14,466 bases of DNA from JAMCRM01 sp041685075 (GCA_041685075.1 JAWLGN010000136.1:1-14466), one strand, 5' to 3'. Positions 1-7,909 are shown, numbered from the stretch's first letter. Program-made: numbers and translations. Notes: a model not told the origin generated them from the sequence alone.

Positions 1-1
1 G

Positions 2-457
2 TGGAGACAGGATAACAAGCCCGATATCGTGGGCTTCGAAGGCATGATCGAGATTCTCGAGCGGACCGTGAAGCGGCATCCGGAGACGGTCTTCATCGCC
101 TGCCACTTCGCCAACCTGGACTACGACCTGGGGCGGCTGGCCGGGTTGCTGGATGCGCACACGAACCTTTATGTGGACATCTCGGCGCGCTTCGGCGAAT
201 CGGCTTCGACGCCCCGGGCAACGGCCGCGTTCCTTACCAGGTACGCCGGCAGGGTGATGTACGGCACCGACATGGGGCGCGATGCGGGCATGTACCGCTC
301 GACCTTCCGCATCCTGGAAACGCTGGACGAGCATTTCTACTACCCGCAGTATTACAACTATCGCTGGCAGCTTTCCGGCTTCGGGCTCTCGGATGCGGTG
401 CTGCGGAAGCTCTACCGCGAGACGGCGCTCGAGCTGATGCAACGGCTGGGCAGATAA
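2..457 (+). CDS. Amidohydrolase (amidohydrolase_2-like), C-terminal part
   Basis: Partial gene: the reading frame is open to the left edge, so the start lies outside the window and the GTG at 29 is probably internal. The 151 visible residues match the C-terminal half of a TIM-barrel metal-dependent hydrolase of the amidohydrolase-2 type. A beta strand ends in IACHFAN, whose His (bases 104-106) is in the position of a metal-binding His. It is followed by LYVDISAR and then RVMYGTDM, whose Asp is the usual last catalytic or metal Asp. The closing LYRETALELM resembles the family's final helix, which follows the barrel. No signal peptide can be judged. The substrate cannot be told from this half; members hydrolyse or decarboxylate small cyclic or aromatic compounds. 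The gene ends 66 bases before the regulator at 524 on the same strand, so read-through is possible. Confidence 0.8.
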   Translation, partial: WRQDNKPDIVGFEGMIEILERTVKRHPETVFIACHFANLDYDLGRLAGLLDAHTNLYVDISARFGESASTPRATAAFLTRYAGRVMYGTDMGRDAGMYRSTFRILETLDEHFYYPQYYNYRWQLSGFGLSDAVLRKLYRETALELMQRLGR

Positions 458-476
458 GCCGCCGCCGCGGCGGACT

Positions 477-482
477 TACAAT
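477..482 (+). promoter_or_regulatory. Possible -10 box upstream of the response regulator
   Basis: TACAAT lies just after the amidohydrolase stop and 41 bases before the GTG at 524. No convincing -35 is seen at 16-18 bases spacing. A second -10-like hexamer, TAGAGT (512-517), sits only 6 bases before the GTG and could drive a leaderless transcript instead. The two cannot be separated by eye. Confidence 0.25.
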
Positions 483-523
483 TCCTTACGGTGCTTGCGC
501 GCGCGGCATGGTAGAGTTTAGCC

Positions 524-1216
524 GTGCGGATTTTGCTCATCGACGACGACGTGGAGCTGTGTTCGCTGCTGAGCACCTTTCTCGCGCGGGAAGGCTTCAC
601 GGTGGAGAGCCAGCACACCGGCCCGCGCGGGCTGGAGCGGGCGGGCTCCGGCGAACACGACTTGGTGATCCTGGACGTGATGCTGCCCGGCATGGACGGT
701 TTCGCCATCCTCCGGGAGTTGCGGAAGACCAGCCGCGTCCCGGTGCTGATGCTCACCGCGCGGGGTGAGGACGTGGACAGGATCGTGGGGCTGGAGATGG
801 GGGCCGACGACTACCTGCCCAAGCCGTTCAACCCGAGGGAACTGGCCGCCCGGCTGCGGGCCATTCTGCGCCGTTACCAGCCGCGGGGGCCGGAGACCGG
901 CGGGCGCATCGAGGTGAACGGCGTGGTGCTGGACCCGGGCACCCGCGAGGTGCTGGAGAGCGGCCGCCCGGTGGACCTCACCACCTTCGAGTTCGACGTG
1001 CTGGAACTGTTGATGCGCTCGGCCGGACGGGTGCTCTCGCGCGACGCCCTCATGGAGAGCCTGTATAACCGCAAGGCCACGCCCTTCGACCGGTCGATCG
1101 ACATGCACATCAGCCACATTCGCCGGAAACTGGAGCGCGACCGGACGCTCATCAAGACGGTGCGGGGAGTGGGCTACCAGTTCTGCCGCACCTCGGAGGA
1201 AAGCAGCGCGGAATGA
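524..1216 (+). CDS. OmpR-family two-component response regulator
   Basis: A 230-aa DNA-binding response regulator. The receiver occupies roughly residues 1-118, with the acidic triad D7-D9, phospho-acceptor D51 in VILDVMLPGMDG, switch T78 and conserved K100 in the LPKPFNP turn. A winged-helix output domain covers about residues 128-222 and ends in the typical KTVRGVGYQF hairpin. Length and order are standard for the OmpR/PhoB class. The GTG start at 524 is chosen because the first beta strand of the receiver (RILLIDDD) begins at once after it. No clear Shine-Dalgarno precedes it. The stop overlaps the start of the sensor kinase (ATGA, 1213-1216), so the two are translationally coupled and almost certainly cognate partners. 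By overall look the pair is closest to CpxR/CpxA, but the stimulus cannot be deduced, so no symbol is given. Confidence 0.95.
   Translation: MRILLIDDDVELCSLLSTFLAREGFTVESQHTGPRGLERAGSGEHDLVILDVMLPGMDGFAILRELRKTSRVPVLMLTARGEDVDRIVGLEMGADDYLPKPFNPRELAARLRAILRRYQPRGPETGGRIEVNGVVLDPGTREVLESGRPVDLTTFEFDVLELLMRSAGRVLSRDALMESLYNRKATPFDRSIDMHISHIRRKLERDRTLIKTVRGVGYQFCRTSEESSAE
1195..1200 (+). promoter_or_regulatory. Shine-Dalgarno site of the sensor kinase
   Basis: GGAGGA inside the last codons of the regulator lies 12 bases before the ATG at 1213. It supports that start and fits coupled translation through the ATGA overlap. Confidence 0.6.
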
Positions 1217-2514
1217 CGCTGTTCGGCAGAATTCTGGTGTGGTTCTGGGCCACCCTGATCATCACCACGATCGGGACCGCGCTGATCACCTCGCGGGAGC
1301 AGGACCGCCGCCCGGCGTTCTTCGACCGGCTGGTGCAATTCGAGCTGCGGGAAGCGCGCGCGGTGTACGAAGAAGGCGGGCGGGAGGCTCTGGCGGCGCA
1401 CCTGGAGCGGGCGCAGGCGAGCTACCGGGGCAGGCTGGTGGTGACCGACCGGCGGGGGCGCGACCTGCTGACCGGGCGGAACCGCTCCGGGTTGCTGGCG
1501 CGGGCCGGGGAACGGGAACGCTTCGTCATATTTCGGCCCGGGGGGATGGTGCTGGTGCGGACAGCCGAAGACGGCGACTACCGGCTGTTTCTGCTCACGC
1601 AGCGCCGGCCGCGGGTGGGCACCTGGTTTTTGTTTCCGGAGCACTGGTGGGTGATGGCCGCCGGGGTGCTGCTGTGCTGGGGGCTGGCCTACCACCTGAC
1701 CCGGCCGGTACGGCAGTTGCAGAAGACCGTGGAGCGCTTCGGGCGCGGGGACCTGGAGGCGCGGGTGAACTCGACGCGCGGCGACGAGCTGGGGCGGCTC
1801 TCCCGCGCTTTCGACCGCATGGCGGCGCGGATGCAGACCCTGTTGTCCGCTGAGCGGCGGCTGCTGGCCGATATCTCGCACGAGTTGCGCTCGCCGCTGG
1901 CGCGCCTGGGAGTGGCGGTGGAGCTGGCGCGCTCGGGCGAGGACCGCGAGGCGGCGCTCGACCGCATCCAGAAAGAGGCCGACCGGCTGAACGACCTGGT
2001 GGGGCAGTTGCTCCAGGTGACGCGCGCCGAGGGCGACCCCTCGGCGTGGCGGACGGAGCGGGTGCGGCTGGACCTGCTGGCGGCCGAGCTGGCCGAGGAC
2101 TGCGCCCTGGAAGCGCGCGCCCGCGGCTGCGACGTCGCCCTGAAGAACGCGCCGCCCTGCGTGGTGGAGGGCGATGCGGAGCTGCTGCGCCGTGCGGTGG
2201 AGAACGTAGTGCGCAACGCCATCCGCTACGCGCCGGAGGGCACGGCGGTGGAGGTGGAGCTGGAGTGCGGCGGCGGGGCGGCGCGGCTGCGCGTGCGGGA
2301 CCACGGCCGCGGGGTGCCGGAAGAAGCCCTGCCCCGCATCTTCGACCCCTTCTACAGGGTGGAGGGAGACCGCGACCGCGCCAGCGGCGGAGCCGGCCTG
2401 GGGCTCGCCATCGCACGCCGCGCTGTCGAGCTGCACGGCGGCAAGCTGACCACCCGTAATGCCACACCCGGACTGCTGGTGGAAATGGAACTCACCGAAC
2501 CGCCGCGCGCCTAA
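1213..2514 (+). CDS. CpxA-like membrane sensor histidine kinase
   Basis: A 433-aa membrane kinase with classical order. TM1 is about residues 5-26. An extracytoplasmic sensor loop of about 115 residues follows, with no domain I can name. TM2 is about residues 145-162. A HAMP linker spans about 162-214 (RPVRQLQKTVERF, then DELGRLSRAFDRM). The dimerisation/phosphoacceptor helix has LADISHELRSPLARL with H223. The ATPase domain carries the N box (N331, N335), the G1 box RDHGRGVPE around D363, the F box IFDPFYRV and the G2 box GGAGLGLAI (392-400). All catalytic motifs are intact. The HELRSPLARL form and the short HAMP kinase architecture recall CpxA. The gene overlaps the regulator by 4 bases and should phosphorylate D51 of that protein. 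In this family the kinase usually also dephosphorylates its partner. Confidence 0.95.
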   Translation: MTLFGRILVWFWATLIITTIGTALITSREQDRRPAFFDRLVQFELREARAVYEEGGREALAAHLERAQASYRGRLVVTDRRGRDLLTGRNRSGLLARAGERERFVIFRPGGMVLVRTAEDGDYRLFLLTQRRPRVGTWFLFPEHWWVMAAGVLLCWGLAYHLTRPVRQLQKTVERFGRGDLEARVNSTRGDELGRLSRAFDRMAARMQTLLSAERRLLADISHELRSPLARLGVAVELARSGEDREAALDRIQKEADRLNDLVGQLLQVTRAEGDPSAWRTERVRLDLLAAELAEDCALEARARGCDVALKNAPPCVVEGDAELLRRAVENVVRNAIRYAPEGTAVEVELECGGGAARLRVRDHGRGVPEEALPRIFDPFYRVEGDRDRASGGAGLGLAIARRAVELHGGKLTTRNATPGLLVEMELTEPPRA

Positions 2515-2520
2515 GTGACG

Positions 2521-2533
2521 GCCGGAGGCCGGC
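2521..2533. repeat. 13-bp intergenic palindromic motif, copy 1
   Basis: GCCGGAGGCCGGC, which can fold as GCCGG-agg-CCGGC. The identical 13-mer recurs at 7910-7922 in the other promoter-bearing intergenic region. This copy ends 2 bases before the TACAAT box at 2536. It may be a small hairpin or protein-binding site, or chance in GC-rich DNA. Confidence 0.4.
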
Positions 2534-2535
2534 GG

Positions 2536-2541
2536 TACAAT
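2536..2541 (+). promoter_or_regulatory. Candidate promoter and leader of the hybrid kinase
   Basis: TACAAT is a good -10 match. The best -35-like string is GTGACG (2515-2520), with a short 15-base spacer. Transcription from here would give a leader of about 45-50 bases before the ATG at 2595. That leader contains AAGGAGG (2549-2555), too far from the ATG to serve it. It also contains CCTCC at 2563-2567 and 2576-2580, which could pair with the GGAGG. There is no Shine-Dalgarno directly before 2595. Confidence 0.4.
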
Positions 2542-2594
2542 CGGGGTGAAGGAGGCGCGTTTCCTCCCCTTTTCTCCTCCGACGCGAAGCTTCC

Positions 2595-5500
2595 ATGGGC
2601 AAAGGCGTGATTTCAGCCGCGAGCGGCTATATCGTGGCCGTGCTGGCGGTAGCGCTGACGGTGCTGGTGCGTTATCTGCTCGATCCGGTGCTGAGCTGGG
2701 AAGCACCGCTTTCCATTTTCGTTCTGCCGGTAGTGGTGGCGGCGGCTTACCGTGGGCTGTATGCGGGACTGCTCGCAACCGCGCTCTCGACCATTGCAGG
2801 CGCCTACCTGTTCATCCAGCCACGCGGTATCTATACGGACTGGACGGCGGTCGAGCAGATCCGGGTAGTGCTGTATTTGATTGAGGGCACCGCAGTATCG
2901 GTGATTGTGGAACAGGTACACAAGGCCCGGCTGCGCATCCAACGGGGCGATGCGGCGCTGCGCGCCAGTGAAGCGCACTACCGCGCCTTCTTCGAGCTGG
3001 TTTCCGTGGGCACCGGCCAGGTGGATGCCCGGACGGGCCGGTTTATCGACGTGAACCAGGCACTCTGCGACATCACCGGCTACAGCCGCGAGGAACTGCT
3101 CCAGCTAACTTTCCCGGAGATCACTCATGCCGAGGACCGTGAGGTCGACAGGGAGCGCTACCAGCGGCTGGCTTCCGGTGAAGTGCCCGCGTACTCGACC
3201 GAGAAACGGTACGTGCGGAAGGACGGCAGCGTGATATGGGTCCACCTGGAGGTTGCCGCGGTGCGCGGGTTGGGAGGCGAGATGCTGCGCTCGGTGGCGA
3301 TTATCGAAGACATCACCGGGCGCAAGCGGGCCGAAGAGGAGAGGGCGCGGCTGGCGGCGGCGGCGGAGTCCGAAAGGCACCGCCTGCGCGCGGTGCTGGA
3401 CGTGCTCCCGGTGGCGGTCTTTATCGCCGACGCGAAGGGTAACATCTGCGAGACCAACCCCGCCGCGGAACGGCTATGGGGCGGCGCTCCGCGATACTCT
3501 ACCGTTGAGCAATACGGCCGGGACTACAGGGGTTGGGAGCCCGGCAGCGGCAGGCGGCTGGAAGCGCACGAGTGGGGACTGGCCCGCGCGCTCACCCGCG
3601 GCGAGCACTGCATGGACGAGGAGGTGGAGATCGAGACGTTCGACGGGAAGCGCAAGGCGATCCTCAACTACGCGCTGCCCATCCGGGACGACGGGGGCCA
3701 TGTCAGCGGCGGCGTGGCGGTCAACGTGGACATCACCGGCCGCAAGCGGGCCGAAGAAGCGCTGCGGGAGAGCGAGCAGCGCCTGCGCGCGACCTTCGAC
3801 AACGCCGGGGTGGGGATAGCGGAAGCCGATATCGAGGGGCGTATCGTGGTGGCGAACGAGCGCTTCTGCCAGATTGCGGGTCGCAGCCGGGAGGAGTTGT
3901 GCCGCATGCGTGTCTTGGAGATCACGCACCCCGACGACCGCGCCCTTACCGAGTGGTACCTGCGGGAATTGAAGGAAGGACGCCGGAACAAATTCGCCGG
4001 CGAGAAGCGTTATGTGCGGGGCGACGGTACAGCGGTGTGGGTGCGGGTTGCCGCTTCGCCAGTGCGCGACCAGGAGGGCCGCTACGTGCGGGGCGTCGTG
4101 GTAGCGGAAGACATCACCGAGTGGAAGCGGGCCGAAGAAGCGCTGCGGGCGAGCGAGGCGCGGCTGCGGCTGGCCATCGACTCTACCGAGATGGGGGCCT
4201 TCGATTACGATTTTCGCAGTCGGACGCTGATTTGGTCCGGGCATTCTCTGCATCACTTCGGCCTGGCGCCGGGTGCGCCCGCCGGCGTGGAGGTCTTCCG
4301 GAAAGCAGTGCATCCGGAGGACCGGGAACGGGCCGAGGGCGCAGTGCGGGCCGCGCTGCGGCCGGAGAGCGGCGGCCACTACTCCACCGAGTACCGCACG
4401 GTAGGGATCGACGACGGCCGGGAGCGGTGGATCGCCGCCCGCGGGCGGGTGTTCTTCGACGCACAAGGGCACCCGGAGAGGCTGATCGGGGTGACCCTCG
4501 ATATCACGGAGCAGAAGCGGGCACAGGCCGCGCTGCAGGAGAGTGAAAGGCGCGAGCGGGAGCGCGCTGCGGAACTGGAAGCCATTATGGACGCGGCGCC
4601 GGCCATCATTTTCATCTCGCGCGATCCGGAGTGCCACACGATTCTCGGCAACCGTGCCGGTTACGCGCTGCTGCGGCAGCCGCCCGGTGCCAACCTCTCG
4701 TTGTCCACCCCTGACAGCCGCCGCATTCCGAACTACCGTCCGATGAAGGATGGCCGTGAGATTGCGGTTGCGGAGATGCCCATGCAGAGGACCGGCAGGA
4801 CCGGTCAGGCGGTCCGCGACTATGAAATGGATTTCGTCTTCGACGACGGCTCGCGGCGGACGGTGCTGGGCAATTCCGTGCCGCTGTTGGACGCGGAGGG
4901 CCGGCCCTGGGGTGTGGCGGCGGTGCTGATGGACATTACCGACCGCAAGCTCGCCGAGGAACGGCTGCGGCAGTCGCAGAAGCTGGAGAGCGTGGGGCTG
5001 CTGGCGGGGGGCATCGCACACGACTTCAACAACCTGCTGGTGGGAATCGTGGGCAATGCCAGCCTGGCGCAGGAGATGCTGCCGCCGGGCAGCCCGGCGG
5101 TGGAACTGTTGGAATCGGTGGTGAAGACTGGGGAGAAAGCGGCTCATCTCACGCGGCAGATGCTGGCCTATGCCGGCAAGGGGCGGTTCGTCATCGAGCC
5201 GGTGAGCCTCTCGGATTTGGCGCGGGAGATGAGCGACCTGGTGCGGCCTTCGCTTTCGAAGAAAGTGGCGCTGCGGCTGGACCTGGCCCCGGATCTGCCG
5301 GCCATTGAAGCCGACCGCGGCCAGCTCCAGCAGGTGGTCATGAACCTGGTGATCAACGCGGCGGAGGCCATCGCGGAGAAGGCCGGAGTGGTGACGGTGA
5401 GCACGTCAACGGTGGAGATGGGGGAGCGCCAGGTACGGCGGAATTTCGCCGGTGGGGAGGTGCGCGCCGGTGTCTACACCCGTCTGGAGGTGAGGGATAC

Positions 5501-6101
5501 AGGATCGGGCATGGACGAGGCCACGCTGTCGCGCATCTTCGACCCGTTCTTCTCGACGAAGTTCACGGGGCGGGGACTGGGGCTGGCGGCGGTGGCGGGC
5601 ATCGTGCGCGGGCATAACGGCGCCATTTACGTCGAGAGCGCTCCGGGGAAGGGCAGTTGCTTCGAGGTGCTGTTCCCGGCTCTCGAGGGGGCCCGGGCGG
5701 AAGTGGGACCCGAGGCACACACGGCGGTGGTTCGCGGCAGCGGGACGGTGCTGGTGGTGGACGATGAGCCGGTGGTACGGCAGGTGGCCGTGAGGGCGCT
5801 GGAGCGATCCGGGTTCCACGTGCTGGTGGCGGAGAGCGGCCGCGCGGCTGTCGACCTGTTCAAACGCCACCCGGGCGAGATCGCCTTGGTGCTGCTCGAC
5901 CTGAGCATGCCGGAGATGAGCGGCGAGGAGACGCTGCCGGAACTGCGGCGCATTCGCCCGGGAGTGAAGGTGCTGGTCTCCAGCGGTTACAGCGAGGCCG
6001 AAGTGATGCGCCTGTTCAACGACGGCCACGTCTACGGCTTCATCCAGAAACCCTACACCTCCACGGCGCTGGCCGAGAAGGTGATGGCGGCGCTGGGCTG
6101 A
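2595..6101 (+). CDS. Membrane hybrid histidine kinase with five PAS domains and a C-terminal receiver
   Basis: A 1168-aa multidomain sensor. Residues 10-107 hold four hydrophobic stretches like the DUF4118 membrane anchor of KdpD-type kinases (VLPVVVAAAYRGLYAGLLATA is diagnostic in style). Five PAS/PAC units follow, at about 125-245, 263-383, 395-511, 522-642 and 660-785, mostly ending in the PAC signature DIT-x-KRAEE. The kinase core has LAGGIAHDFNNLL with H809, the N box MNLVINAAEAI (N917, N921), G1 DTGSGM (D968), FDPFFSTK and GRGLGLAAV. The receiver (1050-1168) has DDE 1056-1058, phospho-acceptor D1102 and K1152. Phosphate should pass from H809 to D1102, possibly onward through an unseen Hpt protein or regulator. 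The ATG at 2595 is the first start before the anchor and lacks a Shine-Dalgarno. Signals sensed are unknown; no haem or flavin motif is evident. The gene is one of a kind here, 80 bases after the CpxA-like kinase and probably separately transcribed. Confidence 0.93.
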   Translation: MGKGVISAASGYIVAVLAVALTVLVRYLLDPVLSWEAPLSIFVLPVVVAAAYRGLYAGLLATALSTIAGAYLFIQPRGIYTDWTAVEQIRVVLYLIEGTAVSVIVEQVHKARLRIQRGDAALRASEAHYRAFFELVSVGTGQVDARTGRFIDVNQALCDITGYSREELLQLTFPEITHAEDREVDRERYQRLASGEVPAYSTEKRYVRKDGSVIWVHLEVAAVRGLGGEMLRSVAIIEDITGRKRAEEERARLAAAAESERHRLRAVLDVLPVAVFIADAKGNICETNPAAERLWGGAPRYSTVEQYGRDYRGWEPGSGRRLEAHEWGLARALTRGEHCMDEEVEIETFDGKRKAILNYALPIRDDGGHVSGGVAVNVDITGRKRAEEALRESEQRLRATFDNAGVGIAEADIEGRIVVANERFCQIAGRSREELCRMRVLEITHPDDRALTEWYLRELKEGRRNKFAGEKRYVRGDGTAVWVRVAASPVRDQEGRYVRGVVVAEDITEWKRAEEALRASEARLRLAIDSTEMGAFDYDFRSRTLIWSGHSLHHFGLAPGAPAGVEVFRKAVHPEDRERAEGAVRAALRPESGGHYSTEYRTVGIDDGRERWIAARGRVFFDAQGHPERLIGVTLDITEQKRAQAALQESERRERERAAELEAIMDAAPAIIFISRDPECHTILGNRAGYALLRQPPGANLSLSTPDSRRIPNYRPMKDGREIAVAEMPMQRTGRTGQAVRDYEMDFVFDDGSRRTVLGNSVPLLDAEGRPWGVAAVLMDITDRKLAEERLRQSQKLESVGLLAGGIAHDFNNLLVGIVGNASLAQEMLPPGSPAVELLESVVKTGEKAAHLTRQMLAYAGKGRFVIEPVSLSDLAREMSDLVRPSLSKKVALRLDLAPDLPAIEADRGQLQQVVMNLVINAAEAIAEKAGVVTVSTSTVEMGERQVRRNFAGGEVRAGVYTRLEVRDTGSGMDEATLSRIFDPFFSTKFTGRGLGLAAVAGIVRGHNGAIYVESAPGKGSCFEVLFPALEGARAEVGPEAHTAVVRGSGTVLVVDDEPVVRQVAVRALERSGFHVLVAESGRAAVDLFKRHPGEIALVLLDLSMPEMSGEETLPELRRIRPGVKVLVSSGYSEAEVMRLFNDGHVYGFIQKPYTSTALAEKVMAALG

Positions 6102-6107
6102 ATCAGC
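6097..6107. other. Dyad covering two convergent stop codons
   Basis: GCTGA-a-TCAGC contains the TGA of the hybrid kinase (6099-6101) and, on the other strand, the TGA of the oxidoreductase (6105-6103). The genes are separated by a single base. There is no T-run, so it is not a standard terminator. Transcripts of both genes must run into each other. Confidence 0.6.
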
Positions 6108-7290
6108 TCAGCTCGAGCCGCTGCCGGTCGAACCGCACGCGCCGCCCTTCGGCCAGCGCGGTGGAAGCCATGGTGCAGGCCACCGCGTGCGAGAAACCAG
6201 CCTGGATGTCCGCGCGCGGGGTCCCTCGGCCGCGCACGCATTCGAGGAAATCGTGCATATGGGAGCTGACGGTTTCCGGCTGGATGCGGAGGGTTTCGGC
6301 GATGCGGTCCGGGCGCTTGCTGCCGGCGCCGGAAACCTCCATCTTATCGAGATCGAGCGTGCCGCGCGTGCCGTGCCACAGGTTGGAGTTGCCGGCCTCG
6401 TTGGTGAGGCTCATGCCGAATTGGAAGACGAAGCCCTTGGGATAGGTGAGGACGGCGTTGAAGACGTCGGCGGTTTCGCGCCCGTCTTTCCAGAGGAAGA
6501 CGCCTCCTTCGGCTACGGCGGTGGCCGGGTAGGGATCTCCCGTGAACCAGTGGACCACGTCGGCGAAGTGGGTCATCCAGAGGCCGGCAATGCCGTTGGT
6601 GTTATAGGAGAAGAGCTGCCACTGGCGGAACAGGCGGGCGTCGAAGGGTTTGGCGGGGCGGTGCATGACGAAGCGCTTCCAGTCCACGTCTTCCTGCTTG
6701 ACGGGGGAGGCATCGCGGCGCCAGCGCGGCTCCTGGAAATTCACCGAGATATCGATACGGGTGAGTTCGCCGAGGATGCCGGACTGCACGAGCTTCGCGG
6801 CCGCGATATAGCCGCCGTCGCTGCGGCGCTGGGTGCCGATCTGGACCACGCGGCCGGATTTTTTCACCGCCAGGTAGGCATCCTTGGCTTCGCCGAAGAC
6901 GGTGCCCATGGGCTTTTCGCAGTAGACGTCCTTGCCGGCCTCGACGGCGTGGCGGAGCATGACGCTGTGGGAGTAGTCCGGGCTGGCGATGATGACGGCA
7001 TCGACGTCGGCCGAGTCGAGCAGCTCGCGGTAATCGGAGACCAGGCGCGGCGTGTGGTTCCAATTCTCCTGCACGTTGCGGGCGGCGCGTTCGCGAGCCG
7101 GGGCCCAGACGTCGCACACGGTGGTGATGGTGAAGTTGAGGTCCTTGAGGCGAGCCAGGTCGCGGAGGTGGGCCGTGCCGCGGCTTCCGGCGCCGATGAT
7201 GCCGATGCGGATGCGACCGCTGGCGGGCCGGGCGATGGATGCGGTTGCCGCCCCCACGAAGGCGCGGCGCGAGATGGTGGACGGGCTCAT
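6103..7290 (-). CDS. Gfo/Idh/MocA-family oxidoreductase with Tat signal
   Basis: A 395-aa protein. The N-terminus has a Tat-type signal, SRRAFVG at residues 7-13, followed by a weak, short hydrophobic stretch. From residue 27 there is a Rossmann fold, RIRIGIIGAGSRG, with the NAD(P)-binding GxGxxG-like loop (33-38). VIIASPDYSH (99-108) and the family hallmark EKP (125-127) follow. The C-terminal half is the alpha/beta substrate domain, with HFADVVHWF (241-249) containing the D-x2-H pair near the active site. Such proteins oxidise or reduce sugars and cyclitols, and secreted forms with Tat signals are common in Planctomycetota and Acidobacteriota. The exact substrate is unknown. Export would occur with NAD(P) already bound, which is the usual reason for Tat use. 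It lies 33 bases downstream of the P-loop ATPase on the same strand but has its own -10-like box just before the ATG. Confidence 0.92.
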   Translation of the reverse strand: MSPSTISRRAFVGAATASIARPASGRIRIGIIGAGSRGTAHLRDLARLKDLNFTITTVCDVWAPARERAARNVQENWNHTPRLVSDYRELLDSADVDAVIIASPDYSHSVMLRHAVEAGKDVYCEKPMGTVFGEAKDAYLAVKKSGRVVQIGTQRRSDGGYIAAAKLVQSGILGELTRIDISVNFQEPRWRRDASPVKQEDVDWKRFVMHRPAKPFDARLFRQWQLFSYNTNGIAGLWMTHFADVVHWFTGDPYPATAVAEGGVFLWKDGRETADVFNAVLTYPKGFVFQFGMSLTNEAGNSNLWHGTRGTLDLDKMEVSGAGSKRPDRIAETLRIQPETVSSHMHDFLECVRGRGTPRADIQAGFSHAVACTMASTALAEGRRVRFDRQRLELS

Positions 7291-7297
7291 GACTGGA

Positions 7298-7303
7298 ATT
7301 GTA
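7298..7303 (-). promoter_or_regulatory. -10-like box 7 bases before the oxidoreductase start
   Basis: Reading the minus strand, TACAAT is followed by 7 bases and then the ATG (7290-7288). A transcript from this box would begin at or next to the ATG, giving a leaderless mRNA. No good -35 is seen at 17 bases (TGAGGC, which includes the ATPase stop). No Shine-Dalgarno lies between box and start. Confidence 0.45.
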
Positions 7304-7323
7304 ACCGAAGCGCGCGGGCGGCC

Positions 7324-7860
7324 TCAGATCCAGCAGTCCAGGTTGGTGGGTTGTGCGGTGTCGAGCCAGGCTTCGACGCGGCGGAGGCAGGCGGCGGCGT
7401 CGAGGGCGGCGGTATCGAGGAACAGGCCCAGGCGGGCGTAGGGGAAGGAGCTGGCGAGCTGGTGAACGCGCTCTGCGGTGAGGTCCCGGCGGACGGGGTC
7501 GGGCCCCCGGAGGTGAAAACGCTCGACCGCAATTTCGGGCGGTACGGCGCATTCCACCAGGAAGGCCGCGGCGCGGGTCAGGGCGGCCAGTTGGGCCACC
7601 TCGCGGCGGTCCTCGGGGTGGCCGTAGGGGGCGTCGAGGATGACGCCGGCGCCCGAGGAGAGCAGCAGTTCGGCGGCGAAGTGCATGGCGCGGTAAGCCA
7701 CGGCGCGATCTTCCCGGGTGTGGGCGGAGCCGGGCAGGATGCGGCTGCGGGTGGTATCCATCTGCAAGTGCGGCAGGCCGCGGCGGGCGGCCAGTTCCGC
7801 GGCGAGGCTGGTTTTTCCGGCGCAGGGCGGGCCGGCGAAGACGATCAGGCGTGGTGGCAC
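7324..7860 (-). CDS. P-loop AAA_33-type ATPase / small kinase-like protein
   Basis: A 178-aa protein starting at GTG 7860. The Walker A loop GPPCAGKT lies at residues 10-17 directly after the first beta strand (RLIVFAG), which fixes the start. A hydrophobic strand ending VILDAP (73-78) supplies a Walker-B-like Asp76. A Gln-Met-Asp-Thr after the first helix (33-36) and an arginine-rich stretch near 122-131 (DPVRRDLTAERV) look like the substrate and lid segments of zeta-toxin/AAA_33 or gluconate-kinase-like phosphotransferases. The family phosphorylates small molecules or nucleic acid ends, and the substrate here is unknown. Size is normal and nothing looks broken. It is transcribed away from the tRNA genes, with a TACAAT box 10 bases upstream, and precedes the oxidoreductase on the same strand, so the two could share an mRNA. 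I see no toxin-antitoxin partner. Confidence 0.85.
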   Translation of the reverse strand: MPPRLIVFAGPPCAGKTSLAAELAARRGLPHLQMDTTRSRILPGSAHTREDRAVAYRAMHFAAELLLSSGAGVILDAPYGHPEDRREVAQLAALTRAAAFLVECAVPPEIAVERFHLRGPDPVRRDLTAERVHQLASSFPYARLGLFLDTAALDAAACLRRVEAWLDTAQPTNLDCWI

Positions 7861-7870
7861 GGAATCGACT

Positions 7871-7876
7871 ATTGTA
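7871..7876 (-). promoter_or_regulatory. -10-like box 10 bases before the ATPase start
   Basis: TACAAT on the minus strand lies 10 bases before the GTG at 7860. The predicted transcript start falls within about 4 bases of the GTG, so the mRNA would be nearly leaderless. No recognisable -35 is present in the GC-rich run upstream. Confidence 0.45.
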
Positions 7877-7909
7877 CGGCGCGGCGCAGCGGGGCGGGGC
7901 TTGGGGGCA

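Noticed and set aside
2046..2459. Second small gene inside the sensor kinase
   Set aside because: Out-of-frame, Gly/Ala/Arg-rich; overlaps the intact ATPase motifs of the kinase.
1174..2778. Minus-strand 534-aa open frame
   Set aside because: Antisense shadow of the sensor kinase: Pro/Arg/His/Gln-rich without motifs, while the plus strand has all kinase boxes.
3533..4546. Plus-strand 337-aa open frame in another frame of the hybrid kinase
   Set aside because: Arg/Gly-rich out-of-frame reading of GC-rich DNA; the PAS frame is continuous and explains the region.
3474..5147. Minus-strand 557-aa open frame
   Set aside because: Antisense shadow of the PAS region of the hybrid kinase; no domain and biased composition.
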